DNA from: Akkermansiaceae bacterium
Lineage (GTDB): Bacteria; Verrucomicrobiota; Verrucomicrobiia; Verrucomicrobiales; Akkermansiaceae
Length of the DNA: 64,000 bases
Direction: 5' to 3'
NCBI GenBank assembly: GCA_018402445.1
Contig: JAGYIT010000007.1
Span: forward strand, 1,042,424-1,106,423
The number at the start of each line of letters is the position of its first letter. Position 1 is the stretch's first letter. Below, one piece after another: positions 52,757 to 61,069 of the stretch. The translations under genes were made by a program, and so were the position numbers. The notes under the pieces are model-generated. The model was given only the letters and a program-made list of their open reading frames with translations, was not told the DNA's origin and made no database searches.

Positions 52757-52764
52757 GGAAAAAG
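52757..52764. repeat. 8-bp target-site duplication, right copy
   Basis: GGAAAAAG directly follows the right inverted repeat of the ISL3 element and is identical to 51265-51272. Confidence 0.9.
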
Positions 52765-53326
52765 AAGGAGTTTCGTTAAAGGGGAGCGTGATCGCGTTAA
52801 CCGAGCCGGCCAGCGTCCCGGTAAATCTGAATCCTGAAAAAATAATAACGTCTGTGCTGTCGAAAAAAGCACTGTAGAGGAAATTGGAGGCGTCGTTACT
52901 AGATTGATAAACCAGGGTGGTAGTCAGGCTGGGTGTCGGCGCATTCCCAGTGAGGTTAAGCAGCGAAAAGGAGACGTTTGTGAGCCCCCCGGCCCCAACG
53001 TTCTCTCCGAAGGCAAACCATCGGTTGTAGGTGCTAAACCTATATGTGCCTTCCGGCGTGATTTTGAACTGGTAGCCGGCAGGAGCCACCACGTCCAAGT
53101 TGATCGTGTCACCGGCGTTCAATCCGGTGAAATCGGCAGCCGGTATGACCGCGTAACCTACAGTGTAACGAATTTCGGCAGGATCTTCATCTTCGATGTC
53201 TTCCGGGGTGTAGGTGGATGTTACGGTGTTGCTGGTGACGATGGTTAAATTCAAAACAGCAGCGTGGAGACCGGAAACGAGGGTGACGACGGCGAAAAAA
53301 GCCGCGCCTAGGTAGGATGTTTTCAT
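52757..53326 (-). pseudogene. N-terminal part of a PEP-CTERM protein, interrupted by the ISL3 element
   Basis: ATG 53326 opens a signal peptide (SYLGAAFFAVVTLVSGLHA), then a beta-rich domain (VLNLTIVTSNTVTSTYTPED; GYQFKITPEGTYRFSTYNRW) without a recognised family. At N-E-T-P-S-F-S it meets the target duplication. Across the element the frame continues in phase into the PEP-CTERM tail at 51264-51133, giving a 233-residue precursor. The surviving open frame runs a little into the element and ends at 52715. The protein loses its sorting signal, so if made it would be secreted rather than anchored. Confidence 0.85.
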
Positions 53327-53353
53327 GGTTATTTTTTGTGGGGGAAATTTTTC

Positions 53354-54778
53354 TTTCCGTTAATCCGTTAGAATCTCAGCGGGCTGGCTGATGGACATTC
53401 GATAGGAGAATCCGGTCTCCCCTGCAAGCTCCGAATGATCTCCCACGCTGGGAAGGGCCGGTGGAGCCGACGAGGAGCGGAGCGACGAGGCGGCGGAACC
53501 GGCCCTTCCCAGCGCGGCGGCCAGATCCCCCAGCTCCTTATGCCCCCGGACTCGCCGGAAGCCCTCCTGCGCCCGCAGCAGCGCCACTCCCATCCACCGC
53601 GTCAACTGGTCGGTCTGCCGATTCCAGCGGCACACCTTGCCGAGCGTCCCGCGCGAGTTGCGCATCACGTTCTCGATGTGGTTGGTGCTCAAAAAAGTCA
53701 CGTTGAGCGTCGCCGGGACATTAAGGCGATGGAACGCCAGGATGCCGTCCCTGCGGTTTTCCAACCCCTCCGCCGCCGCCAGGTTTTTGCCCCTGACGTA
53801 TTCCAGCAACTCCCCGAAAGCCTCTTCCCCCGCCTCCTCTCCCTGGACGCCACGCAACCGGTTCATGCGCTCCACCACCTCCTTCTGGTGCTTCCAGGAA
53901 AGTTTCCCGCACAGCCCGCGCTCGACATGCACCAGGCATTCCTGCTGCACCGCATCCGGCCAATAATGCCTCACCGCCTTGGCGATCGCCTCGCTGCCAT
54001 CGCGGACAAGCAGCAGCCTCCGCGCCGTCCCCGCCTCCAATCCCCGCGCCTTGAGCCGCGCGAACAAGCCCTTGACCACTTCCGCGCTCTCGCTGCTGCC
54101 CTCCTCGAAATCCAGCAGATGCTTGTGCCCTTCGGAGTCGATGGCCAAAGCCACCACCACGCAACTCTCCTTACCCGGGAAAATCCCGTCCACCATCATC
54201 GCCACCACATCGATCCCCGAAAGATCACGCCCCCGGAACTCGTCAAGAAGCTCCTTGCTGCGGGCTTTCCAGCCCTCGCAGACCGTGCTCGCGCTCACGC
54301 CGAGCATCCTGCCTACGCCGTTGCCCGAAGCCCCGTGGCGGATGGACTCAAGCACCTCGTCGAACATCCCCTTGCGGCGTTTGACCTCGCCGTAGGACTT
54401 CAGCCGCACCTCCCGCTCAAGGCCGCTCGGAAGCGTTTCACGCACCCTGCGTTTCGAGATGAGTTCCTTGCCCGCGGTGGTCTGGATGGTGACCATCTCG
54501 CTCCCCGCACGCCGGTGGAGACTCTCCGAAGGCCGGTAGGTTTCGCCGCATAGCATGGTGACTTCCTGCTCGAACATCGCCAGGAGTCCGTCGCGCACGA
54601 TGCCGCGCAGCCGCTCTTGGAAAATCCCGTTAAAATCCTCAATCCCGGCTTGCTCCGGGGACTGTGTCGCTGTTTGTTTGGTCATGGTGTTGGTTGGTTT
54701 GTGTTTAATTCCAAACAGGCGATGTCGGAACATCGCCCGATCAACCAGCACCAATAAATTTTAACATTTTAACGGAAA
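53354..54778 (-). mobile_element. IS256-type insertion sequence, about 1.43 kb
   Basis: Left end TTTCCGTTAATCCGTTAGAA (53354 onward) and right end, read inward, TTTCCGTTAAAATGTTAAAA (from 54778) match at 17 of these 20 positions and both continue with T. Both abut T/A-rich runs, so the exact outer limits and any 8-9 bp target duplication cannot be fixed by eye. It encodes a single mutator-type transposase whose stop codon lies within the left repeat. It sits 27 bases upstream of the PEP-CTERM gene start, so it may have separated that gene from its promoter. Confidence 0.8.
53360..54685 (-). CDS. IS256-family (mutator type) transposase
   Basis: From ATG 54685 (441 residues) the DDE core is intact: first Asp in M-M-V-D-G-I-F-P-G-K, second in L-L-V-R-D-G-S-E-A-I-A-K-A, followed by the family C-x2-H block Q-Q-E-C-L-V-H-V-E-R, and Glu in L-S-T-N-H-I-E-N-V-M-R. 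The length is slightly above the family norm because of an Ala/Ser-rich C-terminal extension. No frameshift is visible, so the element may be active. The TTG at 54754 is open but lies in the terminal region. Confidence 0.9.
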   Translation of the reverse strand: MTKQTATQSPEQAGIEDFNGIFQERLRGIVRDGLLAMFEQEVTMLCGETYRPSESLHRRAGSEMVTIQTTAGKELISKRRVRETLPSGLEREVRLKSYGEVKRRKGMFDEVLESIRHGASGNGVGRMLGVSASTVCEGWKARSKELLDEFRGRDLSGIDVVAMMVDGIFPGKESCVVVALAIDSEGHKHLLDFEEGSSESAEVVKGLFARLKARGLEAGTARRLLLVRDGSEAIAKAVRHYWPDAVQQECLVHVERGLCGKLSWKHQKEVVERMNRLRGVQGEEAGEEAFGELLEYVRGKNLAAAEGLENRRDGILAFHRLNVPATLNVTFLSTNHIENVMRNSRGTLGKVCRWNRQTDQLTRWMGVALLRAQEGFRRVRGHKELGDLAAALGRAGSAASSLRSSSAPPALPSVGDHSELAGETGFSYRMSISQPAEILTD

Positions 54779-55071
54779 AAAATCCGCTTCCAACCGGCAA
54801 GACCAGCACGTTGACTGCTAGGAATTGCAGAAATCCACTTTCTGCGAGAGACCCCTGAAAGAACCAATAAATCGGTTCGGAGGGCGGGGGAAAATGGGGA
54901 GGCGGGGAAAAAGAGCATATGAGAGGTGTTGCGGTGTGTTAGTGGGCGGTGATTCGGTAGGAATAATACCCAGTTAACGCCTGAAAACTACGGACCCGCG
55001 ATACTTCACTGCGACATAATTAAGACAGTAACGTGGCACTCCCCAACTGCTTTACCAAGATTTTTCGCCCG
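54779..55071. other. Gene-free stretch between the IS256 element and alkB
   Basis: I see no gene, RNA or clear hairpin in these 293 bases. A G-rich/A-rich tract occurs near 54880-54920. It may be debris of the original region upstream of the PEP-CTERM gene. Confidence 0.4.
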
Positions 55072-55669
55072 TTATTTTTGGCCACTCATGTGGCCATGAA
55101 TCATCGTCCGGAAAGTGAGGTTCACTCTTGGCGAGGAAACCTTCGACGTTTTCGGAAGCTGGTGGTGCCAGTGCTTCTGCGTCTCGCCACCCATGACTCA
55201 GGAGGCTGCCGTTATCGAGAAACACGGAAACGGTTTCCTTGGTGCGCTTGTGCTTGAAAGAGAATTTCCGCACCGCACCGAAGCTCAGGGATAGGATAGG
55301 TGCGCCGAACTGAAGCGAGCGCTCGTCGTCAGAGTGCCAGCCCATACCCTCGGATCCGTCGTGGTAAAGGTTGAGAAGGCAGGAGTTGCAGGCCACGCCG
55401 GAGAGTTTCTCGGCAGTGGCTTTTAGCGAAAGCAGGTGCTCCGTCCATCCATGCGCTCGCTTCTCCGTTCCCGAATAAGCGTATGCCCTTCCGCCGTCCG
55501 CGAACCACGCGACCTTGCGTTTCGTGACGATGCGTTTCCCGAACATCACGGTTTCGTCATGCTCCCACGGGATCTCCGCGATGAGCCGTGCGAGGTGTTC
55601 GTTGCTATCCTCGGGTTTAAAAACGGAGCCGTGGTATGTCACCGCTCCGTCGCAGGGCAGGAGGTTCAT
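55072..55669 (-). CDS. alkB: AlkB-like 2-oxoglutarate/Fe(II) dioxygenase (one frameshift)
   Basis: ATG 55669 begins a protein with the AlkB core: C-L-L-N-L-Y-H-D-G-S-E-G-M-G-W-H-S-D-D-E (iron ligands His and Asp, ~112-114), then ILSLSFGAVRKFSFKHKRTK. After L-D-N-G-S-L-L the written frame loses similarity. Dropping one base near 55195-55197 gives V-M-G-G-E-T-Q-K-H-W-H-H-Q-L-P-K (third ligand His) and R-V-N-L-T-F-R-T-M (2-oxoglutarate Arg), ending at TAA 55074-55072. The 598 bases are one more than 199 codons. It would repair alkylated bases by oxidative demethylation. The start is 4 bases upstream of the stop of ccsA, on the same strand. Confidence 0.9.
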
Positions 55670-55672
55670 CGC

Positions 55673-57694
55673 TCAGGCTTCGAGACCCTTGATCTCCTTG
55701 GGCTTCGCGGCGGCGCGTTTAGCCTGCTTGTCGTAATGCTCGACGATCATGGCCACCGCTCCGAAAAGCACGAAGCACATCATCATCGCGTAGAAGACCC
55801 AGATCGTGCCCTTGCCGGTGGTGAAGCCGTAGTTGTGGAGGCCCACGCCGAGGAAGTTCGTGTGCCACCAAGAGAAGGCCACGATGCACGCTGTGAAAAT
55901 CGACGCCACGTGCAAGCCCCATTCGTTGATGATACCCCCGATGCGGGCATGGAGTATCGCCAGCGTCCAGAGCACGATCATCAGGGCGCCGTTTTCCTTC
56001 GGATCCCAGCCCCAGAAGCGGCCCCATGAGTAGTTCGCCCAGATGCCGCCTAGCACGGTGCCGACGAGCGAGAGGAAAACGGTGAGGCAGATGCAGCCAT
56101 AGACCGCCTTAGAAAGCGAGCGGCGCAGATCCTTGTTGCCGCCGTCTAGGTTCAAGCCGCGCATCAGCGCGTATCCGCAGGAAAGTATCGCCGCCAGCAA
56201 TCCGGCGGAGTAGCCGAGCGTGATGGTGATCACGTGGGTCGCCAGCCAGAAATTTGAGTCCAGCACCGCGACGAGTGGGTCGAGGTGATCGGCCGCGTCG
56301 CCGACCTCATAACGCCGCGCCAGCATGATGAGCGCGAGGCCGAGGATGGGCGCGAGACCCAGCGCGAACCGTTGGCGGTTCATCCACTCGACAAGCAGCG
56401 AAAAGATCACACCGGTCGCGCCGATGAAAATGATCGTGTCATAAAGGTTACCCACGGGCGGGCGGCTCATGATGACACTGCGGACAACGATCGCGACGAC
56501 GCAATACAGCGCCCCGATCACGGTGAAACCGAGCGTCGCCCAGGTCAGGATTTTTGATACTTTCCCGGAGCCGATCCCCCACATCGCCAGTGCGCAGATC
56601 GTGCCGAGGAGGAACCAGACCAACGCCTTGAGGAAATAGTCGGTTTTAAAATACGAGACCTCCATGCCGACGTGTTTCAGCTCTCCGCGGGAGTCAGCGC
56701 GCTTCTCGACGATCTCTTTAAACTCCGCGAAATACTTCTGGAAATCCTTTTCGGAAACCGGCACAGCGCGCGCGGCGGCTTCCATCGCCATCACGTCCTC
56801 GATAGCCGTTTCAGGATCTTTCGATTCCATGGTCATCACGCCCATGATCGCGTTGCCCGCGGATTGCCACTGGCTGTCGGATGCGTCTTTCGGAGGGAGG
56901 ACGAAGAGGCCGTATTTGGAGAAATTCGCGCCCTCCAGCACCTGCTGGAGAAGCTCCTGTAGCCGCGGCTCGACCTCCCTGCCCTCGCTTTGTGCTGCCG
57001 CGATTTCGCTGCGGAGCTGAGGTGCGGCTGTCATCACTGCGCTAAGGTCGGCGCGCTTGTCCGCCTGTTCACCGCCACCGGTTCCGCGCAGTTCGACCCC
57101 ACGCCGCGCGAAGGAAAAGTATCCCAGCAGGCTCTCGTAGTTGCGGATATTGTAGGCGAGGTCAAGAGTCTGCTGCTGCGTCGGGTCGCGCTGCTTTTTC
57201 TCGATGGGCTCGTAGGATTGCGCGAGTTCGATGAGCTTGTCGCGACCCGGCTCGATCTCGGCGTAGCTGTAGCGGTCGCGGCGACCTTTCGTATCCACGC
57301 CGATGGCCTCAAGCACCTGGGAATTATCCACGCGGAAGGTCGGCATGTGTACCGCGAGGTTGGGGCGGAACAAGGAGTCCATCAGCCACGCGGTGGGCTT
57401 GATCTTGAATTCCGCGCCGCCTTTGCCCTCAATCTTCATCGAGCGCGCGCCATGGAACTGGAGCATCTTGAACCCGGCGTAGGTCGAGAACGGCTTGATC
57501 CGCCCGCCGTCCTGCAGCGGCAGGGACTCGGCGACCTTTAGGGTTTCCTTTTCCCACGGGACATAGCCCTCCACTTTCTGCGGTTGGCCCTTCGGCATGT
57601 TGTCGATCAACATGTTCACGAACACCACGGCGAGGGAGCTCGCCGCGAGCGCCGCCACCACCCATTTGCCCCATACTGGTTTCTTATGCTGCAT
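55673..57694 (-). CDS. ccsA: Cytochrome c biogenesis protein CcsA/CcmF-like with long N-terminal extension
   Basis: This 673-residue protein has an N-terminal anchor (~10-30) and a ~330-residue periplasmic, largely helical domain without a recognised fold. A C-terminal multi-spanning CcsA/ResC domain follows, with the tryptophan-rich heme-handling motif W-G-R-F-W-G-W-D-P-K-E-N-G (~560-572) and flanking histidines (THVITI; W-W-H-T-N-F). It joins ResB to deliver heme to apocytochromes in system II. The start overlaps the resB-like gene by 11 bases. The product fits the heme proteins in the window (DUF1592 and PVC-type cytochromes). Confidence 0.92.
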   Translation of the reverse strand: MQHKKPVWGKWVVAALAASSLAVVFVNMLIDNMPKGQPQKVEGYVPWEKETLKVAESLPLQDGGRIKPFSTYAGFKMLQFHGARSMKIEGKGGAEFKIKPTAWLMDSLFRPNLAVHMPTFRVDNSQVLEAIGVDTKGRRDRYSYAEIEPGRDKLIELAQSYEPIEKKQRDPTQQQTLDLAYNIRNYESLLGYFSFARRGVELRGTGGGEQADKRADLSAVMTAAPQLRSEIAAAQSEGREVEPRLQELLQQVLEGANFSKYGLFVLPPKDASDSQWQSAGNAIMGVMTMESKDPETAIEDVMAMEAAARAVPVSEKDFQKYFAEFKEIVEKRADSRGELKHVGMEVSYFKTDYFLKALVWFLLGTICALAMWGIGSGKVSKILTWATLGFTVIGALYCVVAIVVRSVIMSRPPVGNLYDTIIFIGATGVIFSLLVEWMNRQRFALGLAPILGLALIMLARRYEVGDAADHLDPLVAVLDSNFWLATHVITITLGYSAGLLAAILSCGYALMRGLNLDGGNKDLRRSLSKAVYGCICLTVFLSLVGTVLGGIWANYSWGRFWGWDPKENGALMIVLWTLAILHARIGGIINEWGLHVASIFTACIVAFSWWHTNFLGVGLHNYGFTTGKGTIWVFYAMMMCFVLFGAVAMIVEHYDKQAKRAAAKPKEIKGLEA

Positions 57695-58904
57695 TTTTTC
57701 GTTTTCTTGAGGAGGCGCCGAGATGGCCGCCGAGTTTGGTTAGGAACGTCACGAGCATACCGAACGCGACGACATAAAGGCTGTATTCCGGCCAATGGTC
57801 GGCCGGGTTCTTCACGATCTCAAACACGGAATACATGTCCTCGCCTGGTTTGGCGCCGGCGGGGCCGTAGCTGGCTTGGAAAAAGGTGTAGCCCTCGTAT
57901 CGCATCGGCTCGTTCATCTCGATGCGGATCTCGGCCTCGCGCCCGTTCTCGACGCGGCGGACGTCACTGATGAACTTCGCGGGTCTTGAGGTGCCGGGAT
58001 GGAAATCGGCAGTGAACTTGTCCAGCTTCACCTCGAAGGGCATCGGCCAGAGGCGTTTCCGCATGTCGATGGTGAAATTTTTTCCGTCCACATTCACCGT
58101 GAAAGGATGGAACTGCCCACCCCAGAGGATGAACGGATCGGATTTCGATCCGTCGGCGTTCACGACCCGCGCATAGACGCCTGCGACGTTGCGCTCGGTC
58201 TCCACATGGCTCTCCATCTCGCGAAGGTAGTATCCGTCGGCGACCAGTTCGCGGTTGCGCGGTGCGTTGATCAGCTTGCTCTCGGGCTGGCAGTTGCCTA
58301 GGTATCCGTCGATTTCCAGTGAGAACGGCAGATCGCCGAAACGGAATTCGCGTGGCTTACCACCCGTGAGGCCTTCGAGGAAACGCCCGCGGATCACATG
58401 GATTTTCTCGGCGCCGCCTTCCTTCGACTCGGCGATCTCGACAACATACTCGTGGTAATCTTCGGCGACGTTACTGGCCTCGCCTTCATAGATCGCCATG
58501 TTGCCGCGCTCCGAAAAGTGGTGCGCCACCCCGCCGCCGAGCAGCATGAAGATGATGCCGAAGTGGGAGATCAGGTTGCCCGCCTGCTTCCAGCCTTTAC
58601 GTATGCGGATGATGCCGCCGAGGGTCATATTCACCAGCAGCAGCGCGGAAACGTAATAGCCGCCCGGCAGAATGATCGGTACCGTCTTGCCGTTCAGCTC
58701 CGGGATGAGCCAAGGGGATTTCCAACTGAAATACTTGGTCAAGGTCGGGTAAAGTCCCGCGTCGATCTGCTCTAGGGTGGCGAGCCATGTGAGCACCAGC
58801 AGCAGGAGCAGCGTGGCCGTGGCAAGGTGGAACCCGGCCAGGATGTCGTAAACCCTGCGTATCGCGGAACGGTTCTGCACCGGCTTATGTGTTTCGTTTT
58901 CCAT
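57684..58904 (-). CDS. Cytochrome c biogenesis protein ResB/CcsB-like
   Basis: From ATG 58904 (406 residues) the protein has membrane segments at ~24-44 (LATATLLLLLVLTWLATLEQ), ~79-95, ~112-130 with H-F-G-I-I-F-M-L-L-G-G-G-V-A-H-H-F, a large periplasmic ResB domain, and a last segment (YSLYVVAFGMLVTFLTKLGG) followed by a basic tail. The L-E-Q-I-D-A-G-L-Y motif after the first segment is common in PVC/epsilon-type ResB. It forms the heme exporter/synthetase with CcsA encoded directly downstream. Confidence 0.9.
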   Translation of the reverse strand: MENETHKPVQNRSAIRRVYDILAGFHLATATLLLLLVLTWLATLEQIDAGLYPTLTKYFSWKSPWLIPELNGKTVPIILPGGYYVSALLLVNMTLGGIIRIRKGWKQAGNLISHFGIIFMLLGGGVAHHFSERGNMAIYEGEASNVAEDYHEYVVEIAESKEGGAEKIHVIRGRFLEGLTGGKPREFRFGDLPFSLEIDGYLGNCQPESKLINAPRNRELVADGYYLREMESHVETERNVAGVYARVVNADGSKSDPFILWGGQFHPFTVNVDGKNFTIDMRKRLWPMPFEVKLDKFTADFHPGTSRPAKFISDVRRVENGREAEIRIEMNEPMRYEGYTFFQASYGPAGAKPGEDMYSVFEIVKNPADHWPEYSLYVVAFGMLVTFLTKLGGHLGASSRKRKNAA

Positions 58905-58917
58905 TTTCAAAAAAAAT

Positions 58918-59502
58918 CTAACGGATCATCTCCAGGCTTGCCGCAAAAGCTCTCAGTGCGGGTTTCTCGGCCTCGACCTCGGCTTCCGGCCCGACCATTT
59001 TTACGGTCAGTATGCGACCATCGACTTGCGCGATCACGCCCGCAAGCCCGTATCCCGGCTGCGGCGGTGCGCCCATGCCGGAAGCGTATTCGCCGCTGGC
59101 CTCCATCCATACACCTTCGGTTCCGGCGATGGCGGTTTTCTCTGCGGCGGCGAATTCAGCGGAAGTGAAGGGAGCGACGCCGAACTGGCCGCGCCAGCGG
59201 TTCACATTGTCGGCCACCGAACCGGAGGCGAGAGTGACATACACTTCACCGGTCGCGCCGAAGCGGTAGTTCAATTCGCGGAATTGGGCGGAAGGCAAGA
59301 CGAGCCAGTTTTCAGGAGGGCTGCCTTTCACGGGAGAGGGTTGTGCGTTGCGGAAACGCTCATCGCTGTTGGCGAACAGCTTCCAGTCCCTGTCCTTGCT
59401 TGTCAGGGGTCGGGTTTCCTCCACCTCCATGGGAGCGGAATCCCTGTCACAGGAAACTAAGAGAAGGCTAAAACCGAGTAGGCAGAGGCGAGTTGTCGTC
59501 AT
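58918..59502 (-). CDS. Small lipoprotein upstream of the cytochrome biogenesis genes
   Basis: From ATG 59502 (194 residues) a lipoprotein signal peptide (LCLLGFSLLLVSC, lipobox L-V-S-C) is followed by a DxD-rich linker and a globular domain. That domain has W-L-V-L-P-S-A-Q-F-R-E, VNRWRGQFGVAPFTSAEFAA and I-L-T-V-K-M-V-G-P. I recognise no named family. It lies 13 bases upstream of resB in the same direction, so it is probably part of the same transcript and may assist cytochrome maturation. Longer forms starting at 59691 run through the neighbouring decarboxylase gene and are not credible. Confidence 0.7.
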   Translation of the reverse strand: MTTTRLCLLGFSLLLVSCDRDSAPMEVEETRPLTSKDRDWKLFANSDERFRNAQPSPVKGSPPENWLVLPSAQFRELNYRFGATGEVYVTLASGSVADNVNRWRGQFGVAPFTSAEFAAAEKTAIAGTEGVWMEASGEYASGMGAPPQPGYGLAGVIAQVDGRILTVKMVGPEAEVEAEKPALRAFAASLEMIR

Positions 59503-59653
59503 TTTTCGGGAGATAGGCGCGGACGATACAGCCCGCAAGTCGAATCGCTCCACAATACGCAGGGATTCGCCGTGTATTTCAACGAACCCGAATGGAATCG
59601 CCGCCATCTTCGCCCTTGGCTTCATCACCGCCCTGCCGTTCACTGCCGCGAGA

Positions 59654-60543
59654 GTGAAAAGCATCCGATACTTCAACCGCCACACCGGCACGCACGAAAC
59701 CGAGGAGATCTACGGCGAGCCCTTCCTGCGCTGGGCTTACGGGAATCCGATGGGGAAACTTTCCCTGCACGCCTTCGTGAAACGCCCCGCGTTTTCCAAG
59801 TGGTATGGCTGGCGAATGTCAAAACCGGAGTCCGCCGCGCGCGTCGAGCCTTTCGTGCGGAAATACGGACTCGATCCCGATGACTTCGCCGATCCCCTGC
59901 CCTCCTTCCGCAGCTTCAACGAGTTTTTCTATCGCAAGCTCAAGCCCGCCGCCCGCCCCATCGACTCCGCACCCGTAGTCTTCCCCGCCGATGGCCGCCA
60001 CCTCGGCTTCCCGATATCTCGGCGATCGATTCGTTCTTCGTGAAAGGCCAGCGCTTCGATCTCGCCGCACTGTTAGATGATGCTGCGCTCGCCGCGAAAT
60101 ATGCGAAAGGCTCGCTCGTCCTCTCCCGCCTCTGCCCGGTCGATTACCACCGCTTCCACTTCCCCGCCGCCGGCGTGCCCTCCGCAACACGTCCGCTCAA
60201 CGGCCCGCTTTTCTCTGTATCCCCCATCGCGCTCGCCCAAAACCTTTCCTATCTCTGGACGAACAAGCGGACTCTCACGGAACTGAAAACCACGGATTTC
60301 GGCACCATCCTTCTGCTGGAGATTGGCGCCACCTGCGTCGGCAAAATCCAGCAGACCTTCACTCCTGGCGCACCCGTGGAAAAAGGTGCCGAGAAAGGCT
60401 ACTTCGCGTTCGGCGGCTCCTCGACGATCACAATCTTCGAGCCAGGTGCCGTGACACTCGCAGATGACCTGCTGGAAAGCTCCGCGCAACAAACGGAACT
60501 CTATGCGCGGATCGGTTCCGCGATGGCAACCATACCCTTTTAG
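59654..60543 (+). CDS. psd: Phosphatidylserine decarboxylase (one frameshift)
   Basis: Starting at GTG 59654 the protein reads K-S-I-R-Y-F-N-R-H-T-G, then PFLRWAYGNPMGKLSLHAFV and SFRSFNEFFYRKLKPAARPI. At 60013-60016 one base is missing. Restoring it joins A-D-G-R-H-L-G-F-P to D-I-S-A-I-D-S-F-F-V-K-G-Q and V-D-Y-H-R-F-H-F-P (catalytic His). The self-cleavage site near the C-terminus is F-G-G-S-S-T-I rather than the enterobacterial L-G-S-T, as in the GGST-type enzymes. Length 890 = 3x297-1. The proenzyme splits at Gly-Ser to create the pyruvoyl group that makes phosphatidylethanolamine. Confidence 0.92.
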
Positions 60544-60546
60544 GAG

Positions 60547-60921
60547 TTAGAACGGGATCGCGTCGTCATCGAAGTCGTCCTGCTTGCGTAGATCCTCCGC
60601 CGAAGGCTCGCCCTCCGGAGCCTCTTGGGAGTGCTCGTCACTTCGGCTCCCGCCACCGGCACCACCTTCCAGCTTCCAGCAGGAGAGATTCACGTAATAT
60701 TTGCCGTTGTATTCGTTGCCCCGGATATCGAAGCTCACTTTTACATCGGATCCTTCCTGATAGCCGTCGAGAACCGAACACTTGTCCTTGACCACCTCGA
60801 ACTTGAGATCCTGCGGATACTTCCCGTCCGCCGTTGTCACCACGAATTCCCTTTTGGAAAAACCGCTCGGAAAGGTTTGTGTGTCGCTAATCAGTTTAAT
60901 TTTACCGCTTGCCTCATACAT
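60547..60921 (-). CDS. DUF3127-family protein with SSB-like acidic tail
   Basis: This 124-residue protein matches DUF3127 (M-Y-E-A-S-G-K-I-K-L-I-S-D-T-Q-T-F; F-S-K-R-E-F-V-V-T-T; Y-Y-V-N-L-S-C-W-K-L), an OB-like beta domain. A disordered Gly/Ser/Glu-rich linker leads to the C-terminal tip D-D-F-D-D-D-A-I-P-F, almost identical to the D-D-D-I-P-F tip with which single-stranded DNA-binding protein recruits repair and replication partners. I infer a DNA- or RNA-binding role. It converges on psd with 3 bases between stops. Confidence 0.8.
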   Translation of the reverse strand: MYEASGKIKLISDTQTFPSGFSKREFVVTTADGKYPQDLKFEVVKDKCSVLDGYQEGSDVKVSFDIRGNEYNGKYYVNLSCWKLEGGAGGGSRSDEHSQEAPEGEPSAEDLRKQDDFDDDAIPF

Positions 60922-61056
60922 GCGCCCATTATTCCTAGGGCTTCGCGCATGTCAAAACCGTTTGCCACGAAATTGGAAATGGCTTGAAAACAACTCATGC
61001 AAACCAGCAAAGTCCCAACCTCGCCCATTGGAATTTCGCCCTTGACTGGCTTTATT

Positions 61057-61066
61057 TTGCATGCAA
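61057..61066. promoter_or_regulatory. Candidate LacI-family operator over the start of the catabolic operon
   Basis: TTGCATGCAA is a perfect CG-less-centre palindrome embedded in ATTTTGCATGCAATCC, 11 bases after a TTGACT box (61042-61047). A LacI-type regulator gene is the second gene of the operon, so autoregulation here is plausible. The site overlaps the first possible ATG (61061), which argues for initiation at 61070 or 61076. Confidence 0.45.
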
Positions 61067-61069
61067 TCC

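Noticed and set aside
52904..53248. Plus-strand frame across the PEP-CTERM gene
   Set aside because: It has no motif and lies antisense to a frame with a clear signal peptide that joins in phase across the ISL3 element.
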